In this document: piece after piece, positions 8,834 through 17,738 of the stretch
Layout of the letters: each line of letters begins with the position of its first letter
Numbering within the stretch: the stretch's first letter is position 1
The notes under the pieces: model-generated
Told to the model about the DNA's origin: nothing
Database searches by the model: none
What the model saw: only the letters and a program-made list of their open reading frames with translations
NCBI RefSeq assembly: GCF_050433385.1
Contig: NZ_JBNPXI010000034.1
Coordinates: 1 to 39,298, forward strand
Length of the DNA stretch: 39,298 nt
Reading direction: 5' to 3'
Source of the DNA: Brassicibacter mesophilus
GTDB taxonomy: Bacteria > Bacillota > Clostridia > Tissierellales > Proteiniboraceae
Program-made: the position numbers and the translations under genes

Positions 8834-9328
8834 ATGTACAACCATGAACCACAGAATTATATATGTCCATTTTGTTTAGTAGTTCAAGGAATTGAAAATG
8901 AACATGTTCTAACAAAACAGTCAGATATAATATTTCAAGATGAATATATAACAGCTTTTATTGCAGCTGATTGGTGGAAAAACAATAAAGGTCATGTCAT
9001 TATAATTCCAAATAAACATATTGAAAATATATATGAGTTACCATCAGATCTTTCAGCAAAAATTCACGATTTAGAAAAAGAAGTAGCACTTGCCTTCAAA
9101 AAAATATATGGATGTGATGGAGTATCCTCAAGACAACATAATGAACCTTGTGGTAATCAAGATGTATGGCATTATCATTTGCATGTATTCCCGCGATACA
9201 AAGACGATAATTTATATGGAACAAAAAGAGAAATGTCAAAAGCTGAAGGGCGAATAGAATACGCAGACAAGCTTAAGAGGTATTTCAGCAAAAAAAATAA
9301 TAAGATAGGTAATTCCCTAAGGGTTTAG
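8834..9328 (+). CDS. HIT-family hydrolase
   Basis: 164 residues. N-terminal CPFC (zinc-binding in many HIT proteins), GHVIIIPNKHIENIYEL, and the catalytic histidine triad VWHYHLHVFPRY at about residues 113-124. The family hydrolyses nucleotide-phosphate bonds; some HIT-like cassette proteins act on dinucleotides. Cytosolic. ATG with AAGGAG upstream. Single gene of cassette 10. Confidence 0.9.
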   Translation: MYNHEPQNYICPFCLVVQGIENEHVLTKQSDIIFQDEYITAFIAADWWKNNKGHVIIIPNKHIENIYELPSDLSAKIHDLEKEVALAFKKIYGCDGVSSRQHNEPCGNQDVWHYHLHVFPRYKDDNLYGTKREMSKAEGRIEYADKLKRYFSKKNNKIGNSLRV

Positions 9329-9366
9329 AGTGTTATTTAAATCCAAGCGAGTCTGCCCCATACTGC

Positions 9367-9400
9367 AGATAACAATGCATGGCCGTTCGAAACGTTAGAT
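9367..9400 (+). other. attC-like site 10, unusually short
   Basis: Left box AGATAAC (9367-9373) and right box GTTAGAT (9394-9400) are only 34 bp apart; the usual stem and apex are reduced to ATGCATGGCCGTTCGAAAC. The left flank still matches the start of its own cassette at 8739 (CCCCATACTGCAGATAAC against the reverse complement of GTTATCTGCAATATGGGG). Confidence 0.78.
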
Positions 9401-9472
9401 GAAATAATCATATCTAAAAGGTCTTTATTTTAAAGGTCCTCAGAAAACAATACTTTGGTAGGTGATTTTGAG

Positions 9473-10351
9473 TTGAATAAAGAAAAGTATGTAATTGTTT
9501 TTATAATGTTAATAGCATTTATTACAGGTTGTTCATTTGAAAATAATGAAAAACATGATAACAAAAATACAAAGAAAGAAAGCAATATAACCAAAACAGT
9601 TTCAGAATTAAAAAAAGAAAATGAAGACATCGGGAAAATAGTTTTCATAAATGGTAAAAAAATTAATCTTGATAATATTTTTAAATATGAAGATATAGTA
9701 TCGCTGAATGAAGATGAGATCAGTATCTTAAGAAATTCTATTTATGCAAAATATGGATATAAATTTAAAACATCAAAATACAAAAATTATTTTTCAAAAT
9801 ATGATTGGTATGAACCAAAGTATGATGATGTAAATACGTATTTAACATTAAGTGATTTAAAAAATATTGATTTAATATTAAAGCTTGAAAAAAACTTTAA
9901 TAATTTATCAGATAAATTGACAGATGTTGAGAAGGAGTTTATTGGTTTTTGGAATCTTGGAGCTGGGGTTGGTGCCGGGTATAGTGATAGGTATAGGTTT
10001 TATAATGACAGAAGTTTTAAGTTTTCAATAAGTACTATGGTTTTTGATGAACGAACAAATAACGTGGAAGGTAAATGGTTTATCCTTAAAGATAGATTGT
10101 TTTTACAGATAAAGAGAAAAGGGATAATAACAGAGGGACAGCTTGTGGATGCCACACATCCAGGTTCTGCAAGTGAAAAAGAAATTGTAGGAGGGAAGTA
10201 TAAAATACAGGAAGTAAATCCACCAGAAATAAAAATACTTACTTTAGATTTTGAATCTGAAAAAATTGAAAAAGAATATGCGTTTGGGGTACTAATAAAT
10301 GATATGGACTTTTACAGACTTAGCCAAGACCCATATTTCGATACAGATTAG
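9473..10351 (+). CDS. YARHG-domain lipoprotein
   Basis: I place the start at TTG 9473, seven bases after AGGTGA; the upstream TTG at 9455 has no ribosome site. The 292-residue product begins with a lipoprotein signal ending FITGC, so it is likely anchored outside the membrane. A lysine- and asparagine-rich linker follows. A YARHG domain (LRNSIYAKYGYKF...YFSKYDWYEP) lies near residues 75-115, and a beta-rich C-terminal domain follows. The role is unknown; YARHG proteins are surface proteins of Firmicutes. Single gene of cassette 11. Confidence 0.82.
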   Translation: MNKEKYVIVFIMLIAFITGCSFENNEKHDNKNTKKESNITKTVSELKKENEDIGKIVFINGKKINLDNIFKYEDIVSLNEDEISILRNSIYAKYGYKFKTSKYKNYFSKYDWYEPKYDDVNTYLTLSDLKNIDLILKLEKNFNNLSDKLTDVEKEFIGFWNLGAGVGAGYSDRYRFYNDRSFKFSISTMVFDERTNNVEGKWFILKDRLFLQIKRKGIITEGQLVDATHPGSASEKEIVGGKYKIQEVNPPEIKILTLDFESEKIEKEYAFGVLINDMDFYRLSQDPYFDTD

Positions 10352-10400
10352 GAAGTAATTTAAAGAATTTGAATGTATATTAGGTCATTATGATTACTTC

Positions 10401-10469
10401 ATCTAACAAGATAGTCCAGAAATTTTACTAAAAACATGTAAAACATCTGGACTATCAAGAATGTTATCT
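10401..10469 (+). other. attC-like recombination site 11
   Basis: Left box ATCTAAC (10401-10407), right box GTTATCT (10463-10469), 69 bp. Arms GATAGTCCAG and CTGGACTATC pair perfectly. The left flank ATGATTACTTCATCTAAC matches its own cassette start at 9394. Confidence 0.9.
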
Positions 10470-10583
10470 GAAAAAGCAATATAATTACAGAGAAAAACTT
10501 TGAGGTTAATATTTGACATAAATTCAGAGTTGTAAAAAGTAAAAATAAGTTATTTAAATTATTAATATTAGGTGGTGTTAGTT

Positions 10584-11084
10584 ATGAATACAACAGATTA
10601 TATCTTTGATCCAGATAACCCATGGATATGTCAAGAGTTTATTCAATATAGAAAAGATTATGATAAAAAATTAAATAAATTTATATTAATTGAGAATGCG
10701 TTTGATATAGGTCTAATAAAGGAGTATTGTATACTATTGGATAATGCCTTTAGTTTTCAAATTCCATCGAATAATTTGGATGAAACAATAGAATATATGC
10801 ATGGCTTAAGTACAAAACACTACTTTATTGATTCTTTCAGATCTTTTTGGAAAGAAAACGAACTTATAGGTTTTTATTGGCTTAATGGAAATATTGTAGA
10901 TAAATTAGTAGTTAAACCTGATTGTCAGCGATTAGGATATGGTACATACTTATTAACCCATGCATTTGATAACATTTTTTTAAATAATGACTACGAATAT
11001 GCTTATCTATCTTGTATGTTACAAAATAAAAATGGGTTGAAGTTTTATAGAAAGTATGGATTAGTAGAGGGTGTAGTAGAATAA
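10584..11084 (+). CDS. GNAT-family N-acetyltransferase
   Basis: Start ATG 10584 is chosen over GTG 10572 because AGGTGG sits eight bases upstream. 166 residues. The acetyl-CoA-binding motif A is VDKLVVKPDCQRLGYGTYLLTHAF, followed by the NKNGLKFYRKYGLVE motif B. Cytosolic; the acceptor is unknown. Single gene of cassette 12. Confidence 0.88.
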   Translation: MNTTDYIFDPDNPWICQEFIQYRKDYDKKLNKFILIENAFDIGLIKEYCILLDNAFSFQIPSNNLDETIEYMHGLSTKHYFIDSFRSFWKENELIGFYWLNGNIVDKLVVKPDCQRLGYGTYLLTHAFDNIFLNNDYEYAYLSCMLQNKNGLKFYRKYGLVEGVVE

Positions 11085-11137
11085 ATATTGATAATCAAAA
11101 TGTTATAGAAAGTCATTGAAGATTATATTGCTACTAC

Positions 11138-11284
11138 AGATAACAATATGTTCATGCAAGGATTTTAGAGGGAACGTTGATAGGGCAAGTTAGACCACAT
11201 CACTTCACCGGGTGCGAGCACCGCCAAGACGGTCTAGCTCTTGCTGTCCGGTTCAGCGACGTCGTGAACATAAAGACGTTATGT
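11138..11284 (+). other. attC-like recombination site 12
   Basis: Left box AGATAAC (11138-11144), right box GTTATGT (11278-11284), 147 bp. CACCGGGTGCGAGCACCGCC apex; outer arms TATGTTCATGC and CGTCGTGAACATA. The flank TATATTGCTAC...AGATAAC mirrors its own start at 10463. Confidence 0.88.
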
Positions 11285-11366
11285 ACAATAGTCGCATAAA
11301 GTATTTTTATTTGGTCATTTACTATTTAATGATCATAGAACAAATAATAGATAGGGAGTGTTAAAT

Positions 11367-12290
11367 ATGAAAAAGTTAGAAAAATTAAGATATGGAGACA
11401 GTATAGGTATATTCTCACCATCATGCCCGGTCAGCAATTTTAATACATATGCTAGAGCGAAAAAATATCTAGAAAATAAGGGATACAAAATAGTTGAGGG
11501 AAATCTTACTAGAAAATCAGATTACTATCGTTCAGGTTCAATAAAAGAAAGAGTAGAGGAGCTAAATGGTCTAATTCGAAACCCTAATATTAAATGCATT
11601 ATGGCAACAATTGGAGGGATGAATTCCAATTCACTTTTACCTTATATAGATTATGAATCTTTTATTCAAAACCCAAAGATAGTAATTGGGTACTCAGATG
11701 TTACAGCAATATTATTGGGCATATACGCACAAACAGGAATTCCTACTTTTTATGGACCACCAGTAGCTGAGGAATTTTGGGAATATCCCTTATTAGCAGA
11801 TGAAATATATGGGAATTTCGAAGATTTATTAGTAAAAGACCGTACAATACCATATGAAATATCAAACAAAGAATGGAAGACGATAACTAAAGGTATAGTT
11901 AGAGGTAGATTAATAGGTGGTAACGTAGATACTATACTAGGTTTTTGGGGCAGTAAGTATATGCCTAACATAACAGAAGGAGATATACTTTTCATTGAGG
12001 ATGAAGGAAATGCTTCAACTTTAGAGAGAAACTTTTCTTTCTTAAAAGTTAATGGAATCTTTAATAAGATATCAGGAATTATATTATCAAAACATGAATT
12101 GTATGATGATAAAAAAACAGGTAGAAAGCCTTATGAATTATTATTAGAAGTACTTAATAATGAGAATCTACCAATTATTGCAGATTTTCATAGTTGTCAT
12201 AATCGACCAATGGTAATGCCAATAGGATGTTATATTGAAATGGATAGCACTAACAAGAAAATAACTTTATTAGAAGATTATTTTGATTAA
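11367..12290 (+). CDS. S66-family LD-carboxypeptidase / MccF-like serine peptidase
   Basis: Start ATG 11367 with AGGGAG upstream; GTG 11358 is less likely. 307 residues, usual S66 length. The nucleophile serine is in IGYSDVTAILL (about residue 113), the catalytic glutamate in ILFIEDEGN (about 211), and the histidine in ADFHSCHNRPM (about 277). S66 enzymes cleave L,D-peptide bonds of murein fragments or, in the MccF branch, detoxify microcin C-like aminoacyl nucleotides. In a cassette setting the self-immunity or detoxification branch is plausible. Cytosolic, no signal peptide. Single gene of cassette 13. Confidence 0.9.
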   Translation: MKKLEKLRYGDSIGIFSPSCPVSNFNTYARAKKYLENKGYKIVEGNLTRKSDYYRSGSIKERVEELNGLIRNPNIKCIMATIGGMNSNSLLPYIDYESFIQNPKIVIGYSDVTAILLGIYAQTGIPTFYGPPVAEEFWEYPLLADEIYGNFEDLLVKDRTIPYEISNKEWKTITKGIVRGRLIGGNVDTILGFWGSKYMPNITEGDILFIEDEGNASTLERNFSFLKVNGIFNKISGIILSKHELYDDKKTGRKPYELLLEVLNNENLPIIADFHSCHNRPMVMPIGCYIEMDSTNKKITLLEDYFD

Positions 12291-12325
12291 CAGAGAAGTA
12301 ATGTTGGGTCGTGAGCGACTACAGT

Positions 12326-12500
12326 ACATAACAATATGTTCCCGCAAAGGGTTCCTAGAGGGAACATCCAGAGTAGGAGAGTCAGCACCACATTCCCCAG
12401 CTAACCGAGTCGGCAGCCTTCTAACCTAAAATAAGAGCTATCTAAGGTTAGGAAACTAACTGTAACGCTGGGAAACGTCGGGAACAAAGGGCCGTTATAT
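12326..12500 (+). other. attC-like recombination site 13
   Basis: Left box ACATAAC (12326-12332), right box GTTATAT (12494-12500), 175 bp. The apical stem CCTAAAATAAGAGCTATCTAAGG is of the AAGAGCT-loop class. It is nearly identical along its length to site 19. GCGACTACAGTACATAAC mirrors its own cassette start at 11278. Confidence 0.92.
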
Positions 12501-12587
12501 GGTATCGACTGGATAATCGCACCTGTGGGTGCGAGCGGTTTACTCATAGATAGATAATTTAATTACATAGAGAGGACAATGTAGAAT

Positions 12588-13079
12588 ATGATTAATGACT
12601 TCAATATTGTTGTTGGGGATGTAGACACTTCAATTGACGTTTTAAGAGAGGTCGCACAATGGTGCGAAGATAACAATATAGGCATGTGGAAGGTATCTGA
12701 CTTAGCGAAAGAAAGTTTACTTCGTGGAGCGACTGAGGAAAACTTTTGCGTTGGGAAGATTGGAGAAGATAACGCATGCAGCATGATTCTGCAATGGAAT
12801 GACCCTTTGTTTTGGCCAGAAGCGAAAGAAAATGAAGCAGGCTATATACATAAGCTATGTGTCACAAGAAAGTATTCGGGAATGAGTTTGTCAGGAGAGA
12901 TGGTTAAATTTGCTGTAGCAGAATGCAAGAAAAGAGATATAAGATATTTGAGATTGGATACTGGTTGGAGTAGGAAGCCTCTCTGCAAGCTATATGAAAG
13001 TCTAGGTTTCAGAAGAGTAGGCATGCGAATGTTAGGAGATAGTAACTTTGCACTATATGAGATGGAGATAGATTTATAA
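12588..13079 (+). CDS. GNAT-family N-acetyltransferase
   Basis: 163 residues. N-terminal DTSIDVLREVAQWCEDNNIGMW resembles acetyltransferases seen on cassettes. Motif A spans IHKLCVTRKYSGMSLSGEMVKFA, and YLRLDTGW then LCKLYESLGFRRVG gives motif B. Cytosolic; the acceptor is unknown. The ribosome site (GAGAGGAC) is rather far from the ATG, so initiation may be weak. Single gene of cassette 14. Confidence 0.88.
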   Translation: MINDFNIVVGDVDTSIDVLREVAQWCEDNNIGMWKVSDLAKESLLRGATEENFCVGKIGEDNACSMILQWNDPLFWPEAKENEAGYIHKLCVTRKYSGMSLSGEMVKFAVAECKKRDIRYLRLDTGWSRKPLCKLYESLGFRRVGMRMLGDSNFALYEMEIDL

Positions 13080-13086
13080 AAAGGTA

Positions 13087-13106
13087 GGCTGTCAAGTGTG
13101 ACAGCC
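13087..13106 (+). terminator. Hairpin after the GNAT gene of cassette 14
   Basis: GGCTGTCA and TGACAGCC form a perfect 8-bp stem with loop AGTG seven bases after the stop codon. There is only a short CTTG tail, so termination may be partial. Confidence 0.55.
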
Positions 13107-13128
13107 CTTGAAAAGTTCAGTCTACACC

Positions 13129-13253
13129 ATATAACACAGCATGACCGTTCGTGCTGGGGGACAGGCTATGATGCAGAGCCCCAGCACACATGCCTTCACC
13201 AAGATAGGAGTTATCTAGGGTTCAGGCATGTCGGTCATGCAACAACGTTAGTA
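13129..13253 (+). other. attC-like recombination site 14
   Basis: Left box ATATAAC (13129-13135), right box GTTAGTA (13247-13253), 125 bp. ACAGCATGACCG and CGGTCATGC are outer arms; GTGCTGGGG and CCCCAGCAC are inner arms. Confidence 0.87.
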
Positions 13254-13366
13254 GACATGACGATTTTGGGGCTATTCTTTGGGGGTCTGTTGATGGAAAC
13301 AAGATATTGCATAACAGTAGAATTATGTTTGGTTAAAGATTAATTAAATTTTTGAGGTGATTATTT

Positions 13367-13993
13367 ATGAAAAGGAAAAGATTTTTTTCACTAATATTAA
13401 TATTTATAATTATAATGACTTTAGTCGCTTGTTCCAACAAGACAGATTCACCTAAACTCTTAGCCAAGGAAGGGATTATACCATACGAATTATCGGAAAG
13501 CGAGAAATATATATTGCAGTCATTTGGTATAGAAGGAAATTCACAAATTATTTCTTTTCATGCACCAAAAGAGGCAATAACTTTATATGTAAATGTTTAC
13601 AGACTTGGATGTGATGAAAATTGGAACAATATTGGCGGTGGAGGTATTTCAATAGGCGCAGATAGAAAGCCTATTGACCAATTAACTGGAACTTTTACAA
13701 TGCAACTGAAAGAAAATTATGCGATTGATTTTAATATAAATTCTGGTGGAAGAGCTTCGTTTAAAACAGATGAAATCATACTTGATACAGAAACGATGGT
13801 ATTTACTAAAGGATTTTTACAAGAATTGCAAAAGATAGAAATCAATAAAGAAATTCCTGTTGCTCTTATGGTTTATGACAGTGGGACAAGTATGAAAAAC
13901 TACTCTGTTCAAGACTACTTTGAAGCTTCTAAATTCGAGGGAATGGATTTAGTGCAGGTAGTCACATTAACTTTTACTGATAAAGAATTGTAA
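13367..13993 (+). CDS. Putative lipoprotein, unknown function
   Basis: 208 residues. A basic N-terminus and hydrophobic helix end in LVACSN, a lipoprotein cleavage and lipidation site (cysteine at about residue 22). The mature part is beta-rich with a glycine stretch (NIGGGGISIG) and has no catalytic motif that I recognise. Expected to be anchored on the outer face of the membrane. ATG with GAGGTG upstream. Single gene of cassette 15. Confidence 0.78.
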   Translation: MKRKRFFSLILIFIIIMTLVACSNKTDSPKLLAKEGIIPYELSESEKYILQSFGIEGNSQIISFHAPKEAITLYVNVYRLGCDENWNNIGGGGISIGADRKPIDQLTGTFTMQLKENYAIDFNINSGGRASFKTDEIILDTETMVFTKGFLQELQKIEINKEIPVALMVYDSGTSMKNYSVQDYFEASKFEGMDLVQVVTLTFTDKEL

Positions 13994-14084
13994 ATCTTGA
14001 ATTATGAGTATTATTTTAGAATAATAATGAGACACATAATTTATATTATGCAAAGAATCGTTGGAGAAATGATATCGTCACATC

Positions 14085-14171
14085 TTCTAACACAGTATTT
14101 CTGATGTTTTGGAACCTAAGATAAGAGCTATCTAAGGTTCCAAAACATCAGAAATACTCAGTACGTTAGAT
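14085..14171 (+). other. attC-like recombination site 15
   Basis: Left box TTCTAAC (14085-14091), right box GTTAGAT (14165-14171), 87 bp. This is a very regular hairpin: AGTATTTCTGATGTTTTGGAACC pairs along its length with GGTTCCAAAACATCAGAAATACT, around an AAGAGCT loop. Confidence 0.92.
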
Positions 14172-14280
14172 GCAATTTTAGACTAACAGAGTGACATCTT
14201 TAAAGTTTTTTATTTATTTTTTAGAGACGCAATTGTTATATAAGGCGAACCACAGATTATTTATATTAGGAGGTATTAAA

Positions 14281-14802
14281 TTGAGTGAATTAATTTTAGT
14301 AAACCCATCAAAGGTTTTAGAAGAAAAAATTCTGGAATACAAACAAGAGTATCTAGACTTTGGGGAAACTAATATCAATGGCAGTTGTGGTCTAGCCCGT
14401 TATAATGATTTTGATGAATGGCTTGAAATTGTTCTTTCAATTGAGAAAGATAAACTTCGCAATAATGTTCATGCCAGCACATTCTTTTCTGTAAGAAAAT
14501 CTGATAATAGAATTATAGGTACTATTCAACTCCGTCACTTTTTAACTGATGAATTAGAAAAACATGGAGGACAAATAGGCTATGGCATTCGTCCAACTGA
14601 GCGAAAAAAAGGTTATGGTAAGCAACAATTATTACTTGTTTTAGAAATTGCAAAAGATATGAAAATTCCAAAAGTAATGATTATCTGTGATAAAGATAAT
14701 ATTGCTTCAAGTCAGACTGCGATGAGTTGCGGTGGTATATCAATAGGCAAAAATTTCCATGAAGGTAAAGAACAACAAATGTATTGGATTAACCTCCGCT
14801 AA
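14281..14802 (+). CDS. GNAT-family N-acetyltransferase
   Basis: Start TTG 14281 is chosen because AGGAGG lies just upstream; the longer frame from 14191 overlaps the cassette leader. 173 residues. RIIGTIQLRHF precedes motif A QIGYGIRPTERKKGYGKQQL, followed by IICDKDNIASSQTAMSCGG. This pattern is typical of the cassette-borne GNAT group in Firmicutes. Cytosolic; the acceptor is unknown. Single gene of cassette 16. Confidence 0.88.
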   Translation: MSELILVNPSKVLEEKILEYKQEYLDFGETNINGSCGLARYNDFDEWLEIVLSIEKDKLRNNVHASTFFSVRKSDNRIIGTIQLRHFLTDELEKHGGQIGYGIRPTERKKGYGKQQLLLVLEIAKDMKIPKVMIICDKDNIASSQTAMSCGGISIGKNFHEGKEQQMYWINLR

Positions 14803-14906
14803 TAAGCATAATCTACAGTAAGTTTCTTGCACAATATTCTTTTAATGCGAGTTAGAATTAAAGTTAAAAGAGTAAACTCAGCTTAAAGTGTAGTGGCTAA
14901 AACTGC

Positions 14907-15033
14907 ATCTAACAAAACATTCAAGTTCGCTTTGGCTAAATTAGGGTCAAGCCCCGGAAGAAGCTAAAGCACATTCCTTCACCAAGTCAAGTCTGGCTAG
15001 GCTCAGGAACGTCTTGAATGCGAGACGTTAGCT
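14907..15033 (+). other. attC-like recombination site 16
   Basis: Left box ATCTAAC (14907-14913), right box GTTAGCT (15027-15033), 127 bp. Arms ACATTCAAG and CTTGAATGCG pair. Strongly similar to site 30, including about 80 bases of upstream flank. Confidence 0.9.
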
Positions 15034-15133
15034 GAAATCCTATAGGAAGAGAGTATTAATTTTGGGTGATTGAGAAAGAATTAGAATCGCAATAGTAATT
15101 AACTACGAAACATGTACAAATAAATTATACGCA

Positions 15134-15769
15134 ATGAATGGAGTACAAAAGGAAATGGATGTTAATATTTTTATTATTTTATTAAAGTATATGGCAATAA
15201 GTGTTTTTATTTTTATTATCATAATCCTTGTATTAATCAACATATATCCACTTTTATTTTATAAGTCTCCTGTAACAAAATTGAAAAGGGATAGATTTGA
15301 TGTGATAATTATTTTAGGCTTTCCTGCATTACAGGACGGAAAGCCTTCTCCGATAATGAGAGAAAGAGTTATAAAAGCAGTTGAATTATTTAATAAGGGA
15401 TACGCTAATAACATTATATGTTCGGGTGGAGGAGTCTATAATAAATATATCGAAGCAGATGTTATGGCTAATTTCGCAGAATCATTAGGTATTCCAAATA
15501 GTTGTTTGATTAAAGAGGATAAATCAAGAAACACATATCAAAATATACAAAATTCAATAAAGATAATGGAAGATAAAAATTGGTCATCATCAATGGTAGT
15601 AACTTCTCCCTGGCATTTAAGACGTTCTAACTATTTTTTATCAAAATTCAATATTACATATCAAATGGAGAAATCTGACTATCCAAGAGAATTCTCTTAT
15701 CTTTATATTATTGCTATATATATGTGGGAAAATTATGTAATGACCAAAACTAAGATAAAAAGACACTGA
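15134..15769 (+). CDS. DUF218 (YdcF/SanA-like) membrane-anchored protein
   Basis: 211 residues. One N-terminal membrane helix (about 15-40) is followed by a DUF218 domain: DVIIILGFPALQDGKPSP, ICSGGG, EADVMANFAESLGIP, KSRNTYQNI and VVTSPWHLRR. The family includes SanA, linked to envelope barrier function in enteric bacteria; the reaction is unknown. The start is uncertain: 15134 lacks a clear ribosome site and 15155 has AAAGGA very close. Single gene of cassette 17. Confidence 0.85.
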   Translation: MNGVQKEMDVNIFIILLKYMAISVFIFIIIILVLINIYPLLFYKSPVTKLKRDRFDVIIILGFPALQDGKPSPIMRERVIKAVELFNKGYANNIICSGGGVYNKYIEADVMANFAESLGIPNSCLIKEDKSRNTYQNIQNSIKIMEDKNWSSSMVVTSPWHLRRSNYFLSKFNITYQMEKSDYPREFSYLYIIAIYMWENYVMTKTKIKRH

Positions 15770-15857
15770 TACTATACTGTTTCACATTTTTCTTATATAG
15801 TCTAATAAAAATGAGTTTTAGGTAGTGATGATTGCAACTTTAGTCCTGTCGGACTCA

Positions 15858-16032
15858 AGCTAACAATGCATCCAAGTTCGTTGTGGCTGTAATGGGTCAA
15901 GCATTCGAAGAAGCCACAACACATCAGCCAGCAAAACCAAGTCAGAATTTTAAAAATCTAACATAAGAGCTATGTAAAGTTTTTCAAAATTCTTGTAGTG
16001 CTGGCTGACGTCTTGGATGCGCAACGTTACAT
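15858..16032 (+). other. attC-like recombination site 17
   Basis: Left box AGCTAAC (15858-15864), right box GTTACAT (16026-16032), 175 bp. Arms ATGCATCCAAG and CTTGGATGCG; AAGAGCT-loop apex at about 15965. CCTGTCGGACTCAAGCTAAC mirrors its own cassette start at 15027. Confidence 0.88.
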
Positions 16033-16171
16033 GAAATGTCTTATGAAAGAATGCGGCAGTTGAAAGCTAATAGAAGGTTATTAATGCTCCTATGCATACG
16101 TATGCTGGATTATGAAGAAAGCTTTCCTTTTGCAGCATAGTTATGAGGTAAATTAGATTGGAGAAATAAAG

Positions 16172-16450
16172 AACATCAGAACATATTCATCAAGGGATTT
16201 GGCGGAGGTAGCAATTGAAAGATTCAAGAAATTACCTAGTTTAAAGTATTATCTGGACGACTTTTATATTGATGAATATGTAATAGATAAGAACAATTGG
16301 AGTAAGGACTTCGTCGAATTCTCTTCTCAGAGGGATTTGTATACAAAGCTACTATAGAATATTTGTTCAGGGGCGTTTTGTGTCTTGTGGTCAAAGAGCA
16401 AGAATAGATGTAGGGAAACCTTTGGAACATGTAAGCGAAGTAAGTCAAAG
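16172..16450 (+). pseudogene. Decayed ORF of unknown family
   Basis: One frame encodes SSRDLAEVAIERFKKLPSLKYYLDDFYIDEYVIDKNNW, which looks like real protein sequence, then is interrupted near 16320. The continuation (EGFVYKATIEYLFRG) is in another frame. I infer a frameshifted and truncated gene of unknown function. The surrounding 16033-16620 has no other gene. Confidence 0.4.
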
Positions 16451-16622
16451 GAAAGTACCACTGATTAGTATAAACCGTGTGAGCCTGGATTAGAGAAGGT
16501 CATCTACATAGACCAGATGCGATAAATCTACGTTTTTTCGGTTTTCACGTATAAAATAATAGCTTAAGCAATAAAGTTGCAATGAAGAAAATTAATACAA
16601 TAAGCAATATGGGGGTGTTTAA

Positions 16623-17513
16623 ATGGGGTTGTTATCAGATTTTAGACTTTCTGTGATTGAAAAAAATCTGGGTGTATATGGCATTCATGTTTATCAAAAC
16701 GGAAAAACGCTGGCGGAGCATCGATTCCGCAACAATGATAGAGAAAATCTCTATTCCGCATCGAAAACTTTCGCATCCGTCGGAATTGGTATCGCGGAAA
16801 GCGAAGGTCGTTTCCTGTTATCGGATTATGTGTTGGATTTTTTTCCGGAATACAAAGATATGGCCTATTTAGGTTCTGAAAAAATAACTATTCGACATTT
16901 GTTGCAAATGAGTTCTGGACATATGTTCGAGGATTTCAGCCAATATAATTCTAAAGACAGAGCAGAACTTTTCTTTATCTCAGAGATGAAAAAAGAAGCT
17001 GGTTCAAATTTCTATTATGAGGATTTATGTACATACATGCTTGGTAGGCTTGTAGAAAAAGTGAGTGGAAAAACAATGCTGGATTATTTAAAGCCTCGTT
17101 TGTTTGATATGTTAGAAATTGTAAATCCTCAATGGAATACCTGTCAGCATGGACATACGTCGTGCTCAGGTGGCTTGTATCTGAATACTGAGGAATTTTC
17201 CCGCATTGGGATAACCTTACTGCAAAATGGCATATACAAGGATAAGCAAATTGTTCCTGCTGACTATGTAAACCTCCTGCATTCTGATTGGGTCGATACC
17301 ACATCCAAAAACGATGCCGAAACCAGAGGTGGTTACGGTTATCAGGTTTGGAAATGCACGCCTCCGAACACTTATCGAGCGGACGGTATGTATGGTCAAT
17401 TGTGTGTCGTTATAACTGATTATAACGCTGTCATTACGGTCACCTCACACAACGAAATTGAACACAAGGATATCTTGCGCGCAATGTGGAGCGATATTCT
17501 TCCAAATTTGTAG
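16623..17513 (+). CDS. Serine hydrolase of the beta-lactamase (class C) family
   Basis: 296 residues. The SxxK nucleophile motif is SASKTF (about residues 42-47), preceded by FRNNDRENLY. FYYEDLCTYMLGRLVEKVSGKTM supplies the tyrosine region. HGHTSCSGGLYLNTEEFSRIG is typical of the family core. There is no signal peptide, so a cytosolic esterase or peptidase is more likely than a secreted lactamase. ATG with GGGGGTG upstream. Base composition is less AT-rich than its neighbours. It lies in a region without its own attC, so it may have entered by non-cassette recombination. Confidence 0.85.
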   Translation: MGLLSDFRLSVIEKNLGVYGIHVYQNGKTLAEHRFRNNDRENLYSASKTFASVGIGIAESEGRFLLSDYVLDFFPEYKDMAYLGSEKITIRHLLQMSSGHMFEDFSQYNSKDRAELFFISEMKKEAGSNFYYEDLCTYMLGRLVEKVSGKTMLDYLKPRLFDMLEIVNPQWNTCQHGHTSCSGGLYLNTEEFSRIGITLLQNGIYKDKQIVPADYVNLLHSDWVDTTSKNDAETRGGYGYQVWKCTPPNTYRADGMYGQLCVVITDYNAVITVTSHNEIEHKDILRAMWSDILPNL

Positions 17514-17738
17514 GATGAAAAGACTGGCTTTGGTCGGGTTTTATAAGTTTTTTGCTAACAACAGTGAATATGTTCTAAAGAAGGTCTAATGATGATAAAA
17601 GTATGATCTTCAATTAAGCTCCAATGTAACCTTACTCAACGAACCACAATCCAACACAAAGGAATAATATCACTATGGTCTCACGAAACAACTCACTAGG
17701 ACTAAAATTGATTATAAAAGCAATGTATGGAGGAAGAA
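17514..17738. other. Intergenic stretch without attC
   Basis: GCTAACAAC at 17561 looks like a lone left box, but no closing arm follows. Nothing else is recognised between the serine hydrolase and the HAD gene. Confidence 0.4.

Noticed and set aside
13098..13343. 81-codon ORF across attC 14
   Set aside because: It translates the recombination site and leader; no ribosome site or family features.
16975..17304. Minus-strand ORF of 109 codons inside the serine hydrolase gene
   Set aside because: A shadow of the conserved plus-strand gene, with no family features.
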